A DNA stretch of 52,746 nucleotides from assembly GCA_017428525.1 (NCBI GenBank), contig JAFRQQ010000041.1, forward strand, positions 1 through 52,746. The letters run 5' to 3'. The position numbers and the translations under genes were made by a program. This document shows positions 30,982 to 38,657 of this stretch, in pieces. This DNA is from Clostridia bacterium. Lineage in GTDB: Bacteria; Bacillota; Clostridia; Oscillospirales; Acutalibacteraceae. The stretch's first letter is position 1, and every line of letters begins with the position of its first letter. The notes beneath the pieces were generated by a model. It was given only the letters and a program-made list of their open reading frames with translations. It was not told the origin of the DNA and made no database searches.

Positions 30982-31863
30982 TCACATTCCGAGGCTCGAG
31001 CCCGGGAAGGATTTTTTTCTTTGCTTCTTCGGCTTGTATTTGGGCGGATTTTCCAGCTTCATTTTCGCGCCGGCGCCGCCCTTGGAATCCAGATAGCGGT
31101 TGACGTTGATGACCGGCTTGGTCATATCGTCGCTCATATAATCCACGCAGTTGGCCAGCAGCTGGTCGTCATTGCCCAGCGCGCCGAGGATCGTCACGGC
31201 GATCAGGCTCTGCGTTTCGTTCGTGCCGTCCTCATAGATCTCGTTGAGGAGGTTGAAGAGCTGCCGCATTTTGGTGGGATTGTTTTCACGGATGATGCCC
31301 AGCACGACGGCGTTGCCGTGATGCAGGAAGAAGTCCTCCGGCAGGAACTGGCCGTAGGTCTCGCAGTTGCGCTTGTATTCCTCACGCAGCTCCTTGTAGA
31401 TCGAGGTGAAGCGGTTGCCGAGTGTATTCGGGTCGTAGGAAACCGCGCCGCTCTTGGCCGCCGCCTTGGAAACCGGCTGCGGGAGCTTGGATTTCGCGTT
31501 CTTCTGCGCCTTGGGGCCGAAGACCGCGAGCACCTCCTCCGAAATCTCGTTGACGTCGGAGCGCAGGGACTTCTCCGTCGCTTCGCCGGGCACAAACAGC
31601 TTCTTGAGCACCTCGCTGTAATCGCCCGCGAGGATTTCGCCCTCCTTCTGCGCGCCCATGACCGTCAGCCGGTCGTTGGCAAATTCCAGGCGCAGCGCCT
31701 TGTTTTCGCCGGTGTAGGCCACGGCGTATTTATCGCCCTCCTGCGTGACCGGCGCCGCGCTTTTGTCCGCGCCGGCGGGGAAGACGGGGGTGAAGCCGCA
31801 GGTCTTCATGGTCTCGCCCAGACCTCTGTAAAGCTCGTTCAATGCTTCGATGATTTCAGCCAT
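30982..31863 (-). CDS. Hypothetical protein upstream of gyrB (293 aa)
   Basis: I do not recognise this family. The N-terminal 90 residues look like a small alpha/beta domain (LNELYRGLGETMKTCGFTPV). A lysine-rich linker follows (about residues 118-140), then a mainly helical C-terminal domain (SIYKELREEYKRNCETYGQF, MRQLFNLLNEIYEDGTNETQ). The last 30 residues are basic. There is no signal peptide or membrane segment, so it is cytoplasmic. It has an AAGGAG site, ends 14 bp before the gyrB start and opens the gyrase operon. A link to DNA topology is suggested by position only. Confidence 0.75.
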   Translation of the reverse strand: MAEIIEALNELYRGLGETMKTCGFTPVFPAGADKSAAPVTQEGDKYAVAYTGENKALRLEFANDRLTVMGAQKEGEILAGDYSEVLKKLFVPGEATEKSLRSDVNEISEEVLAVFGPKAQKNAKSKLPQPVSKAAAKSGAVSYDPNTLGNRFTSIYKELREEYKRNCETYGQFLPEDFFLHHGNAVVLGIIRENNPTKMRQLFNLLNEIYEDGTNETQSLIAVTILGALGNDDQLLANCVDYMSDDMTKPVINVNRYLDSKGGAGAKMKLENPPKYKPKKQRKKSFPGSSLGM

Positions 31864-32209
31864 AATGTTCTCCTTGCAACAGCGCTCGCGCGCGTATTAT
31901 TTTATATATAATATATAATATAAATATATATATCTTATAATAACATACTTTTCTCGATTCTTTGTTCCGAATCGGAAAATAAGCCGCTTTTTTATAAAAA
32001 AATTTTATACATAGCAGTAGTTATATTAGATAATATCCGGCAAATGCGGCGCGAACCGACGCGGGCGGCGCGCGTTCGACCTGTTCACAAAAATTTTGCA
32101 ATTATTTTCAAAATTCTGTTCCCATTTGATACTAAATGTGATATACTAAATCATATTCCGAAAGTCTGCGGCTGCGCGGCAGCCGGAGGCGGCGATCAAC
32201 CGAAAAGGG
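31864..32209. promoter_or_regulatory. AT-rich divergent intergenic region of the gyrase operon and LCP gene
   Basis: No gene is seen in these 346 bp. 31895-31933 is 39 bp of A and T only, then one C and nine more A/T. A near-palindrome TTCCGA-A-TCGGAA lies at 31965-31977. The region must hold the promoter of the gyrB-gyrA unit on the - strand; several TATAAT-like boxes compete, so I cannot pick one. The + strand promoter of the LCP gene is at 32139-32147. Confidence 0.6.
32139..32147 (+). promoter_or_regulatory. Extended -10 promoter for the LCP gene
   Basis: TGATATACT at 32139-32147 gives an extended -10 element; the -35 match 17 bp upstream (TTCCCA at 32119-32124) is weak. The leader is about 55 nt. 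Confidence 0.55.
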
Positions 32210-33742
32210 ATGAGCAGGCCTTTGAGCAAGAAAACAAACGGCGGCTATGAGGACATTTCCAGCGTCAGCAAGCCGCAGGGATTCAAAAATAAATGGCACT
32301 ACTTCTGGTCCTACCGCTTCAAGACCTTCTTTCTGCGCAATCAGAAGCGGAACCTGAAGGTGGTGCTGAGCGTTGCGATCTGCCTGGTGCTGGTGGCCTG
32401 CGCGGCCGGCGGCGCCTATATTCGCCATATGCTCAGTCTGCTGAACGTCAACGAAGGGCATGAGGGCAATCCGGATATCACCTTTGTGGAGGAAACGGAG
32501 GAAAACCTCAGCTTTGCCACCATGTATGACATCGCCAGCGCGGATTCGGTGAAGGATCTGCTCAAGAGCTGGGCGCTCAACGGCGGCGAAAAGATGTACA
32601 GCAAGCATGTGATCAACGTGCTGCTCATCGGCGAGGATGAGGAGGAGGGCACGCACCGCTCCGATTCCGCGATGCTCGTTTCGGTCAACACCAAGACAAA
32701 GAAAATCACCATCTGCTCCTTCCTGCGCGACGCTTACACCTATATGGATATCAACGGTTCCGAGCGCTACGACAAGACGAACCATTCCTATGCCTGGGGC
32801 GGCGCGGCCAAGCTGATGGAGGTGCTCTCCGACAACTACAAGATCAAAATCGATCATTATGTGACCATCAATTTCGGCTCCTTCATCAAGGTGATCGACG
32901 TGCTCGGCGGCGTGCGCGTGCCGGTGACGCAGGAGGAAGCGGACTTTATGAACCGCACCACGAAGATGAAGGGCTTCGAAAGCGGCGACGATGTGCTGCT
33001 CGACGGGCAGCACGCGCTGGTCTATGCCCGCATCCGCAAGCTCGACGGCGAGGAGGAACGCACCCGCCGCCAGCGCGAGGTGATCTCCTCCCTGATCCGC
33101 AACGCGAAGACCTCGTCGCTCAGCGAGCTGAATCAGGCGCTGGAAACCTTCCTGCCCTATGTGACGACGAATTACAAGACCGGTGAGATCCTTTCGCTCG
33201 GGACCCAGGCGCTCAGCGACGGCTGGATGAAATATCAGATCGTCAGCATGGTGGAGCCGGCGGAGGATTACAAGGTCGGCGTGCACGGCTATCAGACCTA
33301 CACGGGCTATCTGGACGTCTGGATCGTGGACTACATCTCCTGCGCGCGGGAGCTGCAGATGGCGCTGTTTGACAAGACGAATATCGAGATCGATCCGGAG
33401 ACGCATATTTCCGCCGTGGACCTGGTCGACGGCACCTATCAGCACGGCTCCGGCAACGACGACGAGGACGAAACCACCCGCAACCGCTACGATTACGACG
33501 ATGATGACTACTATCAAACCACCCGGCGGCGGTATTATTACTATTACGACGACGAGGACGAAACCACCAAGCGCACGGTCTGGACCTGGCCGGGCCTGAA
33601 CCGCGATGAAACGGACGCGGATGAGGAAGGGAACGACGAAGAGAACACCGGCATCTTTAACCGGGTGACGCAGCGCGAGGAGGAGCCGGACGACGAGGAG
33701 CCGACGGGCAGCGTCTATGACGAAGAAGAAGGAGGGTATTAA
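32210..33742 (+). CDS. LCP-family cell wall ligase with an acidic/tyrosine-rich tail
   Basis: The 510-residue product has a cytoplasmic N-terminus of about 45 residues, one membrane segment (VVLSVAICLVLVACAAGGAY, about 47-68) and an extracellular LytR-CpsA-Psr domain (NVLLIGEDE, HRSDSAMLVSVN, CSFLRDAY, YARIRKLDGEEERTRRQREV). LCP enzymes attach anionic polymers to peptidoglycan. The last 90 residues are an Asp/Glu/Tyr/Arg-rich low-complexity tail with TTR/TTK spacers, unusual for the family. ATG 32210 touches its AAAAGGG site closely; TTG 32222 is an alternative start. Confidence 0.9.
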   Translation: MSRPLSKKTNGGYEDISSVSKPQGFKNKWHYFWSYRFKTFFLRNQKRNLKVVLSVAICLVLVACAAGGAYIRHMLSLLNVNEGHEGNPDITFVEETEENLSFATMYDIASADSVKDLLKSWALNGGEKMYSKHVINVLLIGEDEEEGTHRSDSAMLVSVNTKTKKITICSFLRDAYTYMDINGSERYDKTNHSYAWGGAAKLMEVLSDNYKIKIDHYVTINFGSFIKVIDVLGGVRVPVTQEEADFMNRTTKMKGFESGDDVLLDGQHALVYARIRKLDGEEERTRRQREVISSLIRNAKTSSLSELNQALETFLPYVTTNYKTGEILSLGTQALSDGWMKYQIVSMVEPAEDYKVGVHGYQTYTGYLDVWIVDYISCARELQMALFDKTNIEIDPETHISAVDLVDGTYQHGSGNDDEDETTRNRYDYDDDDYYQTTRRRYYYYYDDEDETTKRTVWTWPGLNRDETDADEEGNDEENTGIFNRVTQREEEPDDEEPTGSVYDEEEGGY

Positions 33743-33745
33743 GCT

Positions 33746-34273
33746 ATGAGTTACCTGCCGATGACGGATTATGAAACCGCAAGCGCCGAGGTGCGCGCGG
33801 AGTATGACGATCAGATCGCAAAGCACGGGCGCATCACCAACATGAAGCGCACCCTGCTGCAGAATGTGCCGGCCTTCAAGGCCTATATGGAGTGGTACAC
33901 GCTCTATGATCTGCTGCAGCCCAAGCTCGGCGACCGCGCGCTTTCCCTGTTTTCGCTGGCGATTTCCACGGGCAACGACTGCCTGATCTGCTCGACCTTT
34001 TTCCGCAAGATCCTGATCGACAACGGCGACGATCCCGACGATCCGCAGCTCTCCGAGACCGAGCGTCTGCTCGTGAAATTCGGCGCGGCGATCACGGCCG
34101 ATCCGCACAATATCCCCAAGCCGATCTATGAGGCGCTCAAGGAGAAGTTCGACGACGAAACGATCGTGCTGCTCATTGCCTTCGCAGGCATCATGTACGC
34201 GACGAACCTGTTCAATACCGTCGCCAAGGTGCCGCTGGACGAGATCCTGCTCAACTACCAAAAGAAGAAATAA
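33746..34273 (+). CDS. AhpD-like / carboxymuconolactone decarboxylase-fold protein
   Basis: The 175-residue helical product resembles the AhpD-like fold: a central CLIC motif (DCLICSTFFRKIL) sits at the start of a helix as in peroxidase-type members. The usual E-x-x-x-C-x2-C-x3-H pattern is incomplete, since the residue three after the second Cys is Phe, not His. Thiol peroxidase-type activity is therefore uncertain. It follows the LCP gene after 3 bp with a GGAGGG site in that gene's end, so both are translated together. The role beside a wall ligase is unknown. Confidence 0.7.
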   Translation: MSYLPMTDYETASAEVRAEYDDQIAKHGRITNMKRTLLQNVPAFKAYMEWYTLYDLLQPKLGDRALSLFSLAISTGNDCLICSTFFRKILIDNGDDPDDPQLSETERLLVKFGAAITADPHNIPKPIYEALKEKFDDETIVLLIAFAGIMYATNLFNTVAKVPLDEILLNYQKKK

Positions 34274-34313
34274 ACCGCATAGAAACGAAGAAACAGCCTT
34301 TCCTTCGGCGGAG

Positions 34314-34576
34314 TTTCGTAACCCAGTGTTGTCGAAAAGAGCGCCCTTCACGCGCACTTGCTGATTTTTCGGTTTGAGATACGTCAAGTATCCCTGCGCC
34401 GAAGAAATCCGCAATTGCACGCAAATTGCATCTCTTTTCGATGGTACAGTTTTGCGGGAGCAGAAATTGTTCAGAAAAAGGAAAAGCCGCACATGGCATA
34501 CTTGATGTATGTCAGTGCGGCTTTGACGCATTTATGGGCGGTTTATGCCCCGCAAAACCAATACTGGATTATGAAA
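34314..34576. repeat. Inverted-repeat element (MITE-like), copy A
   Basis: The stretch between the AhpD-like gene and the next - strand gene (332 bp) contains no gene. Its left end (34314-34331) and right end (34576-34559) match as imperfect terminal inverted repeats, 15 of 18 bases. Inside lie a second inverted pair (34379-34391 with 34498-34510) and a 10-bp perfect hairpin (34483-34492 with 34515-34524). The first 40 bp recur at 51786-51825 with 38 matches. There is no transposase, so this would be a non-autonomous element. Confidence 0.6.
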
Positions 34577-34605
34577 GGCTGCCGTTCACGGAGAGGCTGT
34601 TTTTG

Positions 34606-35136
34606 TTACGCCCAGGGATTTTCGCTTTCCGGCGGACGGATGCCGGCGAGCAGGAACTGCTCCCAGAGATACCATTTGCCGTCCTTTGCCTTGCGCAGCT
34701 GCACCTGCCGGGGACTGTCCGCGCCGCCGGAGGTCAGCCAGAGCGTCGCGTAGCCCTCGTTCTGATAGGAATAGGGGTTTTCGCTGACAACGACGGTATA
34801 AGGCTGTGCGGGCTGATAATCGTTCGCAGGCGTCGCGCCCCGAAAATAGGACCGCGCCACATAATCGTGATCCATGAAGCGGTCGCGGATGAACTGCCGG
34901 TCGTAAGGCGTCAGCGGACGCGGACCGCGCAGATAATCGAGCATTTCGAGCGCGGCGTCGCGGTCCTGCGGATAAAAGCACAGGGCGAGCACCGTCAGCG
35001 CCGCCGTGTCGAAGGGCGTGGCCAGCGCGGCCTGCGGCAGCGCGCGAAACGCGGCGGGAGAATCCGGCAGCGTCGGAAACACAACGGCCTCGCTGCGATT
35101 TCCGGCGGGTCTTGCGGGAGCGTCAAACAGTCCCAT
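34606..35136 (-). CDS. Conserved hypothetical protein (176 aa; resembles DUF6935-type proteins)
   Basis: The 176-residue product has no signal peptide or membrane segment. Strong blocks are YLRGPRPLTPYDRQFIRDRF, RSYFRGATPANDY, NPYSYQNEGYATLWLTSGGA and KWYLWEQFLLAGIRPPESENPW. These fit a family I know from Clostridia genomes as DUF6935, named from memory and not checked; no function is known for it. I start at the ATG at 35136, which follows a very strong GAGGAGGTG site, and the promoter at 35165-35193 fits. The frame is open 35 codons further upstream. Confidence 0.75.
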   Translation of the reverse strand: MGLFDAPARPAGNRSEAVVFPTLPDSPAAFRALPQAALATPFDTAALTVLALCFYPQDRDAALEMLDYLRGPRPLTPYDRQFIRDRFMDHDYVARSYFRGATPANDYQPAQPYTVVVSENPYSYQNEGYATLWLTSGGADSPRQVQLRKAKDGKWYLWEQFLLAGIRPPESENPWA

Positions 35137-35164
35137 AACAGCACCTCCTCGGTTCATTGTTTCC

Positions 35165-35193
35165 AGTCTATCACAGATCGCGGCGGAATGCAA
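35165..35193 (-). promoter_or_regulatory. Promoter of the 176-aa gene
   Basis: On the - strand TTGCAT, 17 nt, then TAGACT preceded by TGA (extended -10), the same -10 element as the S10 operon promoter. Confidence 0.65.
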
Positions 35194-35228
35194 GCGGGCA
35201 CGGCGGCTGCGCTGGAAAAAATGCCGTC

Positions 35229-35257
35229 TTGATTTCTTCACATTTTTGGTATATACT
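35229..35257 (+). promoter_or_regulatory. Promoter of the XRE membrane regulator unit
   Basis: TTGATT, 17 nt, TATACT. It is divergent from the promoter at 35165-35193, with 35 bp between the two -35 boxes. Confidence 0.65.
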
Positions 35258-35290
35258 GATCATGGAAAAGTGCCGAAAGGGGGTGCGCGC

Positions 35291-35941
35291 ATGACGGAGA
35301 CACAGATCCGCGAGAATTTATCCAAAAATCTCACGGCGCTGCGCAAGGCGCAGGGGCTCACGCAGACGGAGCTCGGCGAAAAGCTGACCTATTCCGACAA
35401 ATCCGTTTCCAAATGGGAACGCGGCGACGGGCTGCCGGATATCGTGACGCTTGAGAAGCTCGCAGAGCTGTTCGGCGTGACCGTGGATGCGCTCATCGGC
35501 GCGGCGCCGCCGGAAACGCAGCCGCCCGTGCGCATGCGCCGCATGCCGTCGCGCTCAAAGCGGATCATCATTCCGCTGCTTTCGGCCGGTCTGGTGTTTC
35601 TGGTCGCCTCCGTGCTGTATCTCGCGGTGACGGCGCTGCAGCTGCCGCTCGCGCATCCCGCGCGGACCTTCCTCTACGCGGTGCCCGCGGCCTGCATTCC
35701 CCTGATCGTCTTCATGAAGCTCTGGTGGGGCGTGCCGCAGCGCTTCTGCGCGGTCAGCGCGCTGGTCTGGAGTCTGGCGCTGAGCCTGTGGGTGGCCTTC
35801 GGCGCGGCGCGGATGCACGGGATTTTCATCGTGGCGGCTGTCATGCAGACGCTGGTCATTTTATGGTATATTATGCGTGCGATCAGCCGGCGCAAGCGGC
35901 GGCTGGCCATGGCTGCAAAAGAAAACGAGGGAGGGCAATGA
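35291..35941 (+). CDS. XRE-family regulator with a membrane domain
   Basis: The 216-residue product has a Cro/CI-type helix-turn-helix (residues about 7-62; TQTELGEKLTYSDKSVSKWE is the key stretch). After a basic linker come four hydrophobic segments (about 92-115, 122-140, 150-168, 172-190) and a basic end. This is a membrane-bound DNA-binding protein, a known layout in Clostridia. The next gene, a secreted surface protein, starts 1 bp after its stop and uses a ribosome site inside it. Control of that gene is a likely but unproven role. Confidence 0.85.
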   Translation: MTETQIRENLSKNLTALRKAQGLTQTELGEKLTYSDKSVSKWERGDGLPDIVTLEKLAELFGVTVDALIGAAPPETQPPVRMRRMPSRSKRIIIPLLSAGLVFLVASVLYLAVTALQLPLAHPARTFLYAVPAACIPLIVFMKLWWGVPQRFCAVSALVWSLALSLWVAFGAARMHGIFIVAAVMQTLVILWYIMRAISRRKRRLAMAAKENEGGQ

Positions 35942-35942
35942 T

Positions 35943-38537
35943 ATGAAGAAGCGTTTGCGTTGCGCGCTCGCGCTCGCGTTGGCCGTTTGCATCTGCCTGC
36001 TGCCGCTGGGCAGCCGGGTGTGGGCTGCTGCGGAGAATTACGCTTACGCCGCGCTGGATCTGCTGGGCAGCGGCGATCTCACGGTCTACCGTGACGCGGC
36101 GGCGACGGCGGACGGCGGCTTTGTTGCCTGCGGCGTCACACGCTGCAAAACGGGCGATTTCGCCGCGGTGTATCAGTCCGGCTGGTCCCTGCCCTACGGA
36201 TTTGTGATAAAATATGATTCCAACCTGAACCGGCAGTGGATCCGCGGCATCGGCGGGTCCGGCGGCATCACCATGTCGATCGACGGCGTGGCCGTGCTTG
36301 CGGACGGCGGCATCGTCACGGTCGGCTCCTCCGGCCGTCCGGCGCACGTCGTCGGCGCGGGCATGGATGCGCTGATGGTCAAATTCAGCGCCAACGGCGT
36401 CAAGCTCTGGGAAAAGAGTCTGGGCGGCAGCGGCACGGACGGCTTCACCTGCGTTGCGGCCAAGGGCAGCGGCTTCGTTGCCGGCGGCAGCACCGACGCG
36501 GCGGACGGCAGCTTTGCCGGCCTGCCCGCGAGCGGCACGAGCGCGATCCTGTATTCGTTTGACGCGAGCGGCAACGTGCTCTGGAACCGCGCGATCAACG
36601 GCAGCCGCGCGGCGAATGTGATCGGCCTTGCCGCGGATGCGAATGAAAATGTATTTCTCTCTGTGCAGACGACGTCGAGCGACGGGGATTTCGCCGCCTT
36701 CGGGCTGGCGGATTACCGCTACGCAAACGACGTTGTGCTCAAATATGACGCTGCGGGCGCCTATCAGTGGTTTTATTCCCTGACCTCCTCCGGCGTGGAC
36801 AACTTCCCCGCGCTGGCCGCGGACGGCACGGGCGGCTGCGTCGTGGCCGGCAGCTACAAGATTGTCGGCGTTGCGCAGCCGGACGGCGCGTTTGCCGGCC
36901 TTTATAATTGCGGCGGCGCAGACGCGGTGGTCACCCGCCTGGATGCCGACGGCGACGCGGTGTGGACGAAGGTGCTCGCCGGTCTGTATGACGATACGGC
37001 GAACGCGATCACTGCCGCGGGGACGGGCTTTGTCGTCTGCGGCAGCACGATGTCCTCCAACCGGGAATTCAACATGCTCACCGGCCGCGGCAAAACCGAC
37101 GCTTACACCGCGTATCTTGCGGCCAACGGCGCAACGGACGCCATGCGCGCGCTCGGCGGCAGCCGGGAGGACAGCGCCGACGCGGTGGCTTCTGCGAACG
37201 GCGTGACCGTCACCTTCGGCAAGAGCGGCTCCAACAACGGCGAATTTGTGCAGAATACCTGGCTGACGGACGAAGCGGTGGAGGATTATACGGCGCTCTA
37301 CGGCATCGAGCCGTATTCCGGCTTCGCGGTCCGGAGCGATATTGATCTGAACGTGGCGGGCATCCGCATTCTGAGCCTGCCGGACTGCACGACCTATGAT
37401 GTCGGCGACACGCTGAATCCGGCCGGTCTGACCATTGCCGTGGACTACGCGGACGGGCATACGGAAACGCTGACGACGGGCTTCGCCTGCGCGCCAACGG
37501 CGCTGAATCTGGCCGGCACGCAGGAGATCACAGTGTCTTATCTCGGCCGCACCGCCGTCTTTGACGTGGCGGTCGACGCCCCGACGCCGACCAATCTCAC
37601 CGTTGTCTCCGCGCCCAACAAAACGACTTATTACGTCGGCGATACGCTGAATACCGCCGGTCTGACGCTGACGGCCACTTACGCGAGCGGCCGCACGGAA
37701 ACGGTGACGGAGGGCTTCACCTGCGCGCCGGAAACGCTGACCGAAGCCGGTCTGCAGACCGTGACGGTGACCTATCAGGGCGCCTCGGCCTATTTTTACG
37801 TTTCGGTCGAGACCCCGCCGGCGGCCGTCCATACGCTGACCTTCTTTGCGGGCACGCAGGTCTACAGCACCGCGTCCTATGAAGCCGGCGCGCCGATTCA
37901 GCTGCCGCCCGATCCCGTCAAGCCCGGCTACCGCTTCACCGCGTGGAATCCGGCCGTGCCCGACGTGATGCCGGATGCGGATCTCTCGGTCGCCGCGGTA
38001 TTCGCGATTGAAACCTATCAGGCCGTATTCGTGGCGGACGGCGTCACGATCGCTACCGTGCCCTATACGGTGGAGGACGGCTCGATCGCAGCGCCCGCGG
38101 TGCCGGAGAAGCCCGGCTACAAGGGCGTGTGGCAGGCCTATGAGCTCGTGCCCGGCGGCATCACCGTGGAGGCGGTCTACACGCTCCGGGAGCTGGCGAC
38201 CGTCTGGATCGACCGCTATGTGGAGGAGCGTACGGTTGATTACCGCACCACGATCACCTTCTCCGCGACCGCGGCGAATCTGCCGGAGAACGGCGAAGTC
38301 CAGTGGCTGGTGAATGAGGAATATGCCGGCTCCGGCACGACCTGCACGGTGAAGGAGGCGCGCGACGATTTCAGGATTCAGGCCGTCGTGGTGGATACCT
38401 ACGGCAACATCCGCGCCCGGTCCGGCGAGGAGACCGTCAAGGTCAATCACGGCTTCTTTGCCCGTCTGGTCGCCTTTTTCCGCGGCTTGTTCGGCAAGCT
38501 GCCCGTGATCACGCAGGCCGTGCGCGACGCCTTCTGA
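35943..38537 (+). CDS. Large secreted surface protein: propeller-like repeats, Ig-like and InlB-like domains
   Basis: The 864-residue product has a signal peptide (about 1-28). Residues about 35-460 are repeats of the type DGGFVACG / LVKYDxxGxxxW that fit a beta-propeller. Two Ig-like domains follow (about 470-545 and 548-622), of the same kind as in the gene at 1568-2800 (TTGFACAPTAL). Two InlB B-repeat-like units cover about 629-690 and 690-755 (KPGYRFTAWN, KPGYKGVWQA), then a last beta domain. No sorting motif or dockerin is seen. I start at 35943, one base after the regulator's stop, with a GAGGGAGG site. Binding of a polymer or host surface is a guess. Confidence 0.85.
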   Translation: MKKRLRCALALALAVCICLLPLGSRVWAAAENYAYAALDLLGSGDLTVYRDAAATADGGFVACGVTRCKTGDFAAVYQSGWSLPYGFVIKYDSNLNRQWIRGIGGSGGITMSIDGVAVLADGGIVTVGSSGRPAHVVGAGMDALMVKFSANGVKLWEKSLGGSGTDGFTCVAAKGSGFVAGGSTDAADGSFAGLPASGTSAILYSFDASGNVLWNRAINGSRAANVIGLAADANENVFLSVQTTSSDGDFAAFGLADYRYANDVVLKYDAAGAYQWFYSLTSSGVDNFPALAADGTGGCVVAGSYKIVGVAQPDGAFAGLYNCGGADAVVTRLDADGDAVWTKVLAGLYDDTANAITAAGTGFVVCGSTMSSNREFNMLTGRGKTDAYTAYLAANGATDAMRALGGSREDSADAVASANGVTVTFGKSGSNNGEFVQNTWLTDEAVEDYTALYGIEPYSGFAVRSDIDLNVAGIRILSLPDCTTYDVGDTLNPAGLTIAVDYADGHTETLTTGFACAPTALNLAGTQEITVSYLGRTAVFDVAVDAPTPTNLTVVSAPNKTTYYVGDTLNTAGLTLTATYASGRTETVTEGFTCAPETLTEAGLQTVTVTYQGASAYFYVSVETPPAAVHTLTFFAGTQVYSTASYEAGAPIQLPPDPVKPGYRFTAWNPAVPDVMPDADLSVAAVFAIETYQAVFVADGVTIATVPYTVEDGSIAAPAVPEKPGYKGVWQAYELVPGGITVEAVYTLRELATVWIDRYVEERTVDYRTTITFSATAANLPENGEVQWLVNEEYAGSGTTCTVKEARDDFRIQAVVVDTYGNIRARSGEETVKVNHGFFARLVAFFRGLFGKLPVITQAVRDAF

Positions 38538-38570
38538 GCGCCGCAGAAGCAATCTAACAGCATATTGACC

Positions 38571-38594
38571 TGCGCGCCGCATCTGCGGCGCGCA
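38571..38594 (+). terminator. GC-rich hairpin after the surface protein gene
   Basis: A perfect 10-bp stem (TGCGCGCCGC / GCGGCGCGCA, loop ATCT) without a T-tract. It could end the upstream transcript or lie within the promoter region of the next gene. Confidence 0.35.
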
Positions 38595-38606
38595 ACTGCG
38601 TGTTGC

Positions 38607-38635
38607 TTGCAATGCGCGGCGGTTTGGATTAGAAT
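38607..38635 (+). promoter_or_regulatory. Promoter of the XRE zinc-ribbon regulator
   Basis: TTGCAA, 17 nt, TAGAAT, followed by an 'ACGAGGGGG' ribosome site and the ATG at 38658. Confidence 0.65.
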
Positions 38636-38657
38636 AGAAGACGAGGGGGTCGATTGT

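Noticed and set aside
31895..32040. AT-rich stretch next to gyrB as a replication origin
   Set aside because: No dnaA, dnaN or recF nearby and no cluster of DnaA boxes that I could find; AT content alone is not enough.
34273..34605. Open frame running out of the AhpD-like gene into the repeat element
   Set aside because: It has no ribosome site or similarity; the region is explained by inverted repeats.
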